Source of the DNA: an uncultured Slackia sp.
Lineage (GTDB): Bacteria; Actinomycetota; Coriobacteriia; Coriobacteriales; Eggerthellaceae
Assembly: GCA_900553655.1 (NCBI GenBank)
Contig: USEQ01000079.1
Coordinates: 1-6,460 of the forward strand
DNA length: 6,460 bases
Direction of reading: 5' to 3'
Under the pieces are notes generated by a model. The model saw only the letters and a program-made list of their open reading frames with translations. It made no database searches and had not been told where the DNA came from. Shown piece after piece: positions 6,367 through 6,460 of the stretch. The translations under genes were made by a program, and so were the position numbers. Numbering within the stretch: the first letter of the stretch is position 1; each line of letters begins with the position of its first letter.

Positions 6367-6399
6367 GCGAGCCAATCCCGACCGCGGCAATTGTCTCGC
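6367..6399 (+). terminator. Weak imperfect hairpin downstream of the second operon
   Basis: GCGAG at 6367-6371 pairs with CTCGC at 6395-6399, and CAAT at 6373-6376 pairs with ATTG at 6390-6393. One mismatch lies between the two helices and the loop is 13 nt. It lies 25 nt after the last stop codon and only a short ATTCTTT follows. It could end the operon transcript, but the stem is short. The rest of 6342-6460 shows no gene or other feature I can support. Confidence 0.25.
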
Positions 6400-6460
6400 T
6401 ACCCAATTCTTTCGATAAGCCCGATGCGCGTCCCCTACTCCCTCCCCCTCGGCGTGCGTC

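Noticed and set aside
1..6460. CRISPR array, insertion sequence, tRNA or rRNA gene
   Set aside because: No regularly spaced repeats, transposase-like frames, terminal inverted repeats, cloverleaf or rRNA-like sequence were seen.

Overview
The window is GC-rich and gene-dense, with every supported gene on the + strand. The gene families and codon use fit an anaerobic respirer, most plausibly a Coriobacteriia (Eggerthellaceae-type) gut actinobacterium. This taxonomic call is inference from gene content and style; no rRNA or marker gene is present.

Region 1 (about 2-3265) is a three-gene complex iron-sulfur molybdoenzyme operon of the DMSO reductase type. It holds the C-terminal 563 residues of a molybdopterin catalytic subunit that runs off the 5' edge, a four-cluster DmsB-type electron-transfer subunit, and an eight-helix DmsC-type quinol-oxidising membrane anchor. 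The genes are 15 and 3 nt apart, each with its own purine-rich ribosome binding site. The substrate is not readable from this fragment.

Region 2 (3266-3501) is a 236-nt gap with two perfect inverted repeats: 12 bp just after the anchor gene and 13 bp about 50 nt before the next gene. It probably ends the first transcript and carries the leader of the second.

Region 3 (3502-6341) is a second tightly packed operon of iron-sulfur proteins. It encodes a NapG-like four-cluster protein with a twin-arginine N-terminus, a NapH-like polytopic membrane protein with C-terminal ferredoxin clusters, and a 396-residue cytosolic protein. That last protein appears to consist of two ferredoxin modules flanking a segment that resembles MvhD, the small hydrogenase/heterodisulfide-reductase electron-transfer subunit. 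The genes are separated by 9 nt and by a 1-nt TAATG overlap.

Read together, the second operon looks like an electron conduit from cytosol through the membrane (NapH-like) to the outer face (NapG-like). It sits beside a quinol-linked molybdoenzyme that it could feed or assist. No nitrate reductase napA, napB or napC is visible, so the Nap names here denote family, not nitrate reduction. The MvhD-like fusion is the most unusual item. The last 119 nt (6342-6460) hold no gene I can support.
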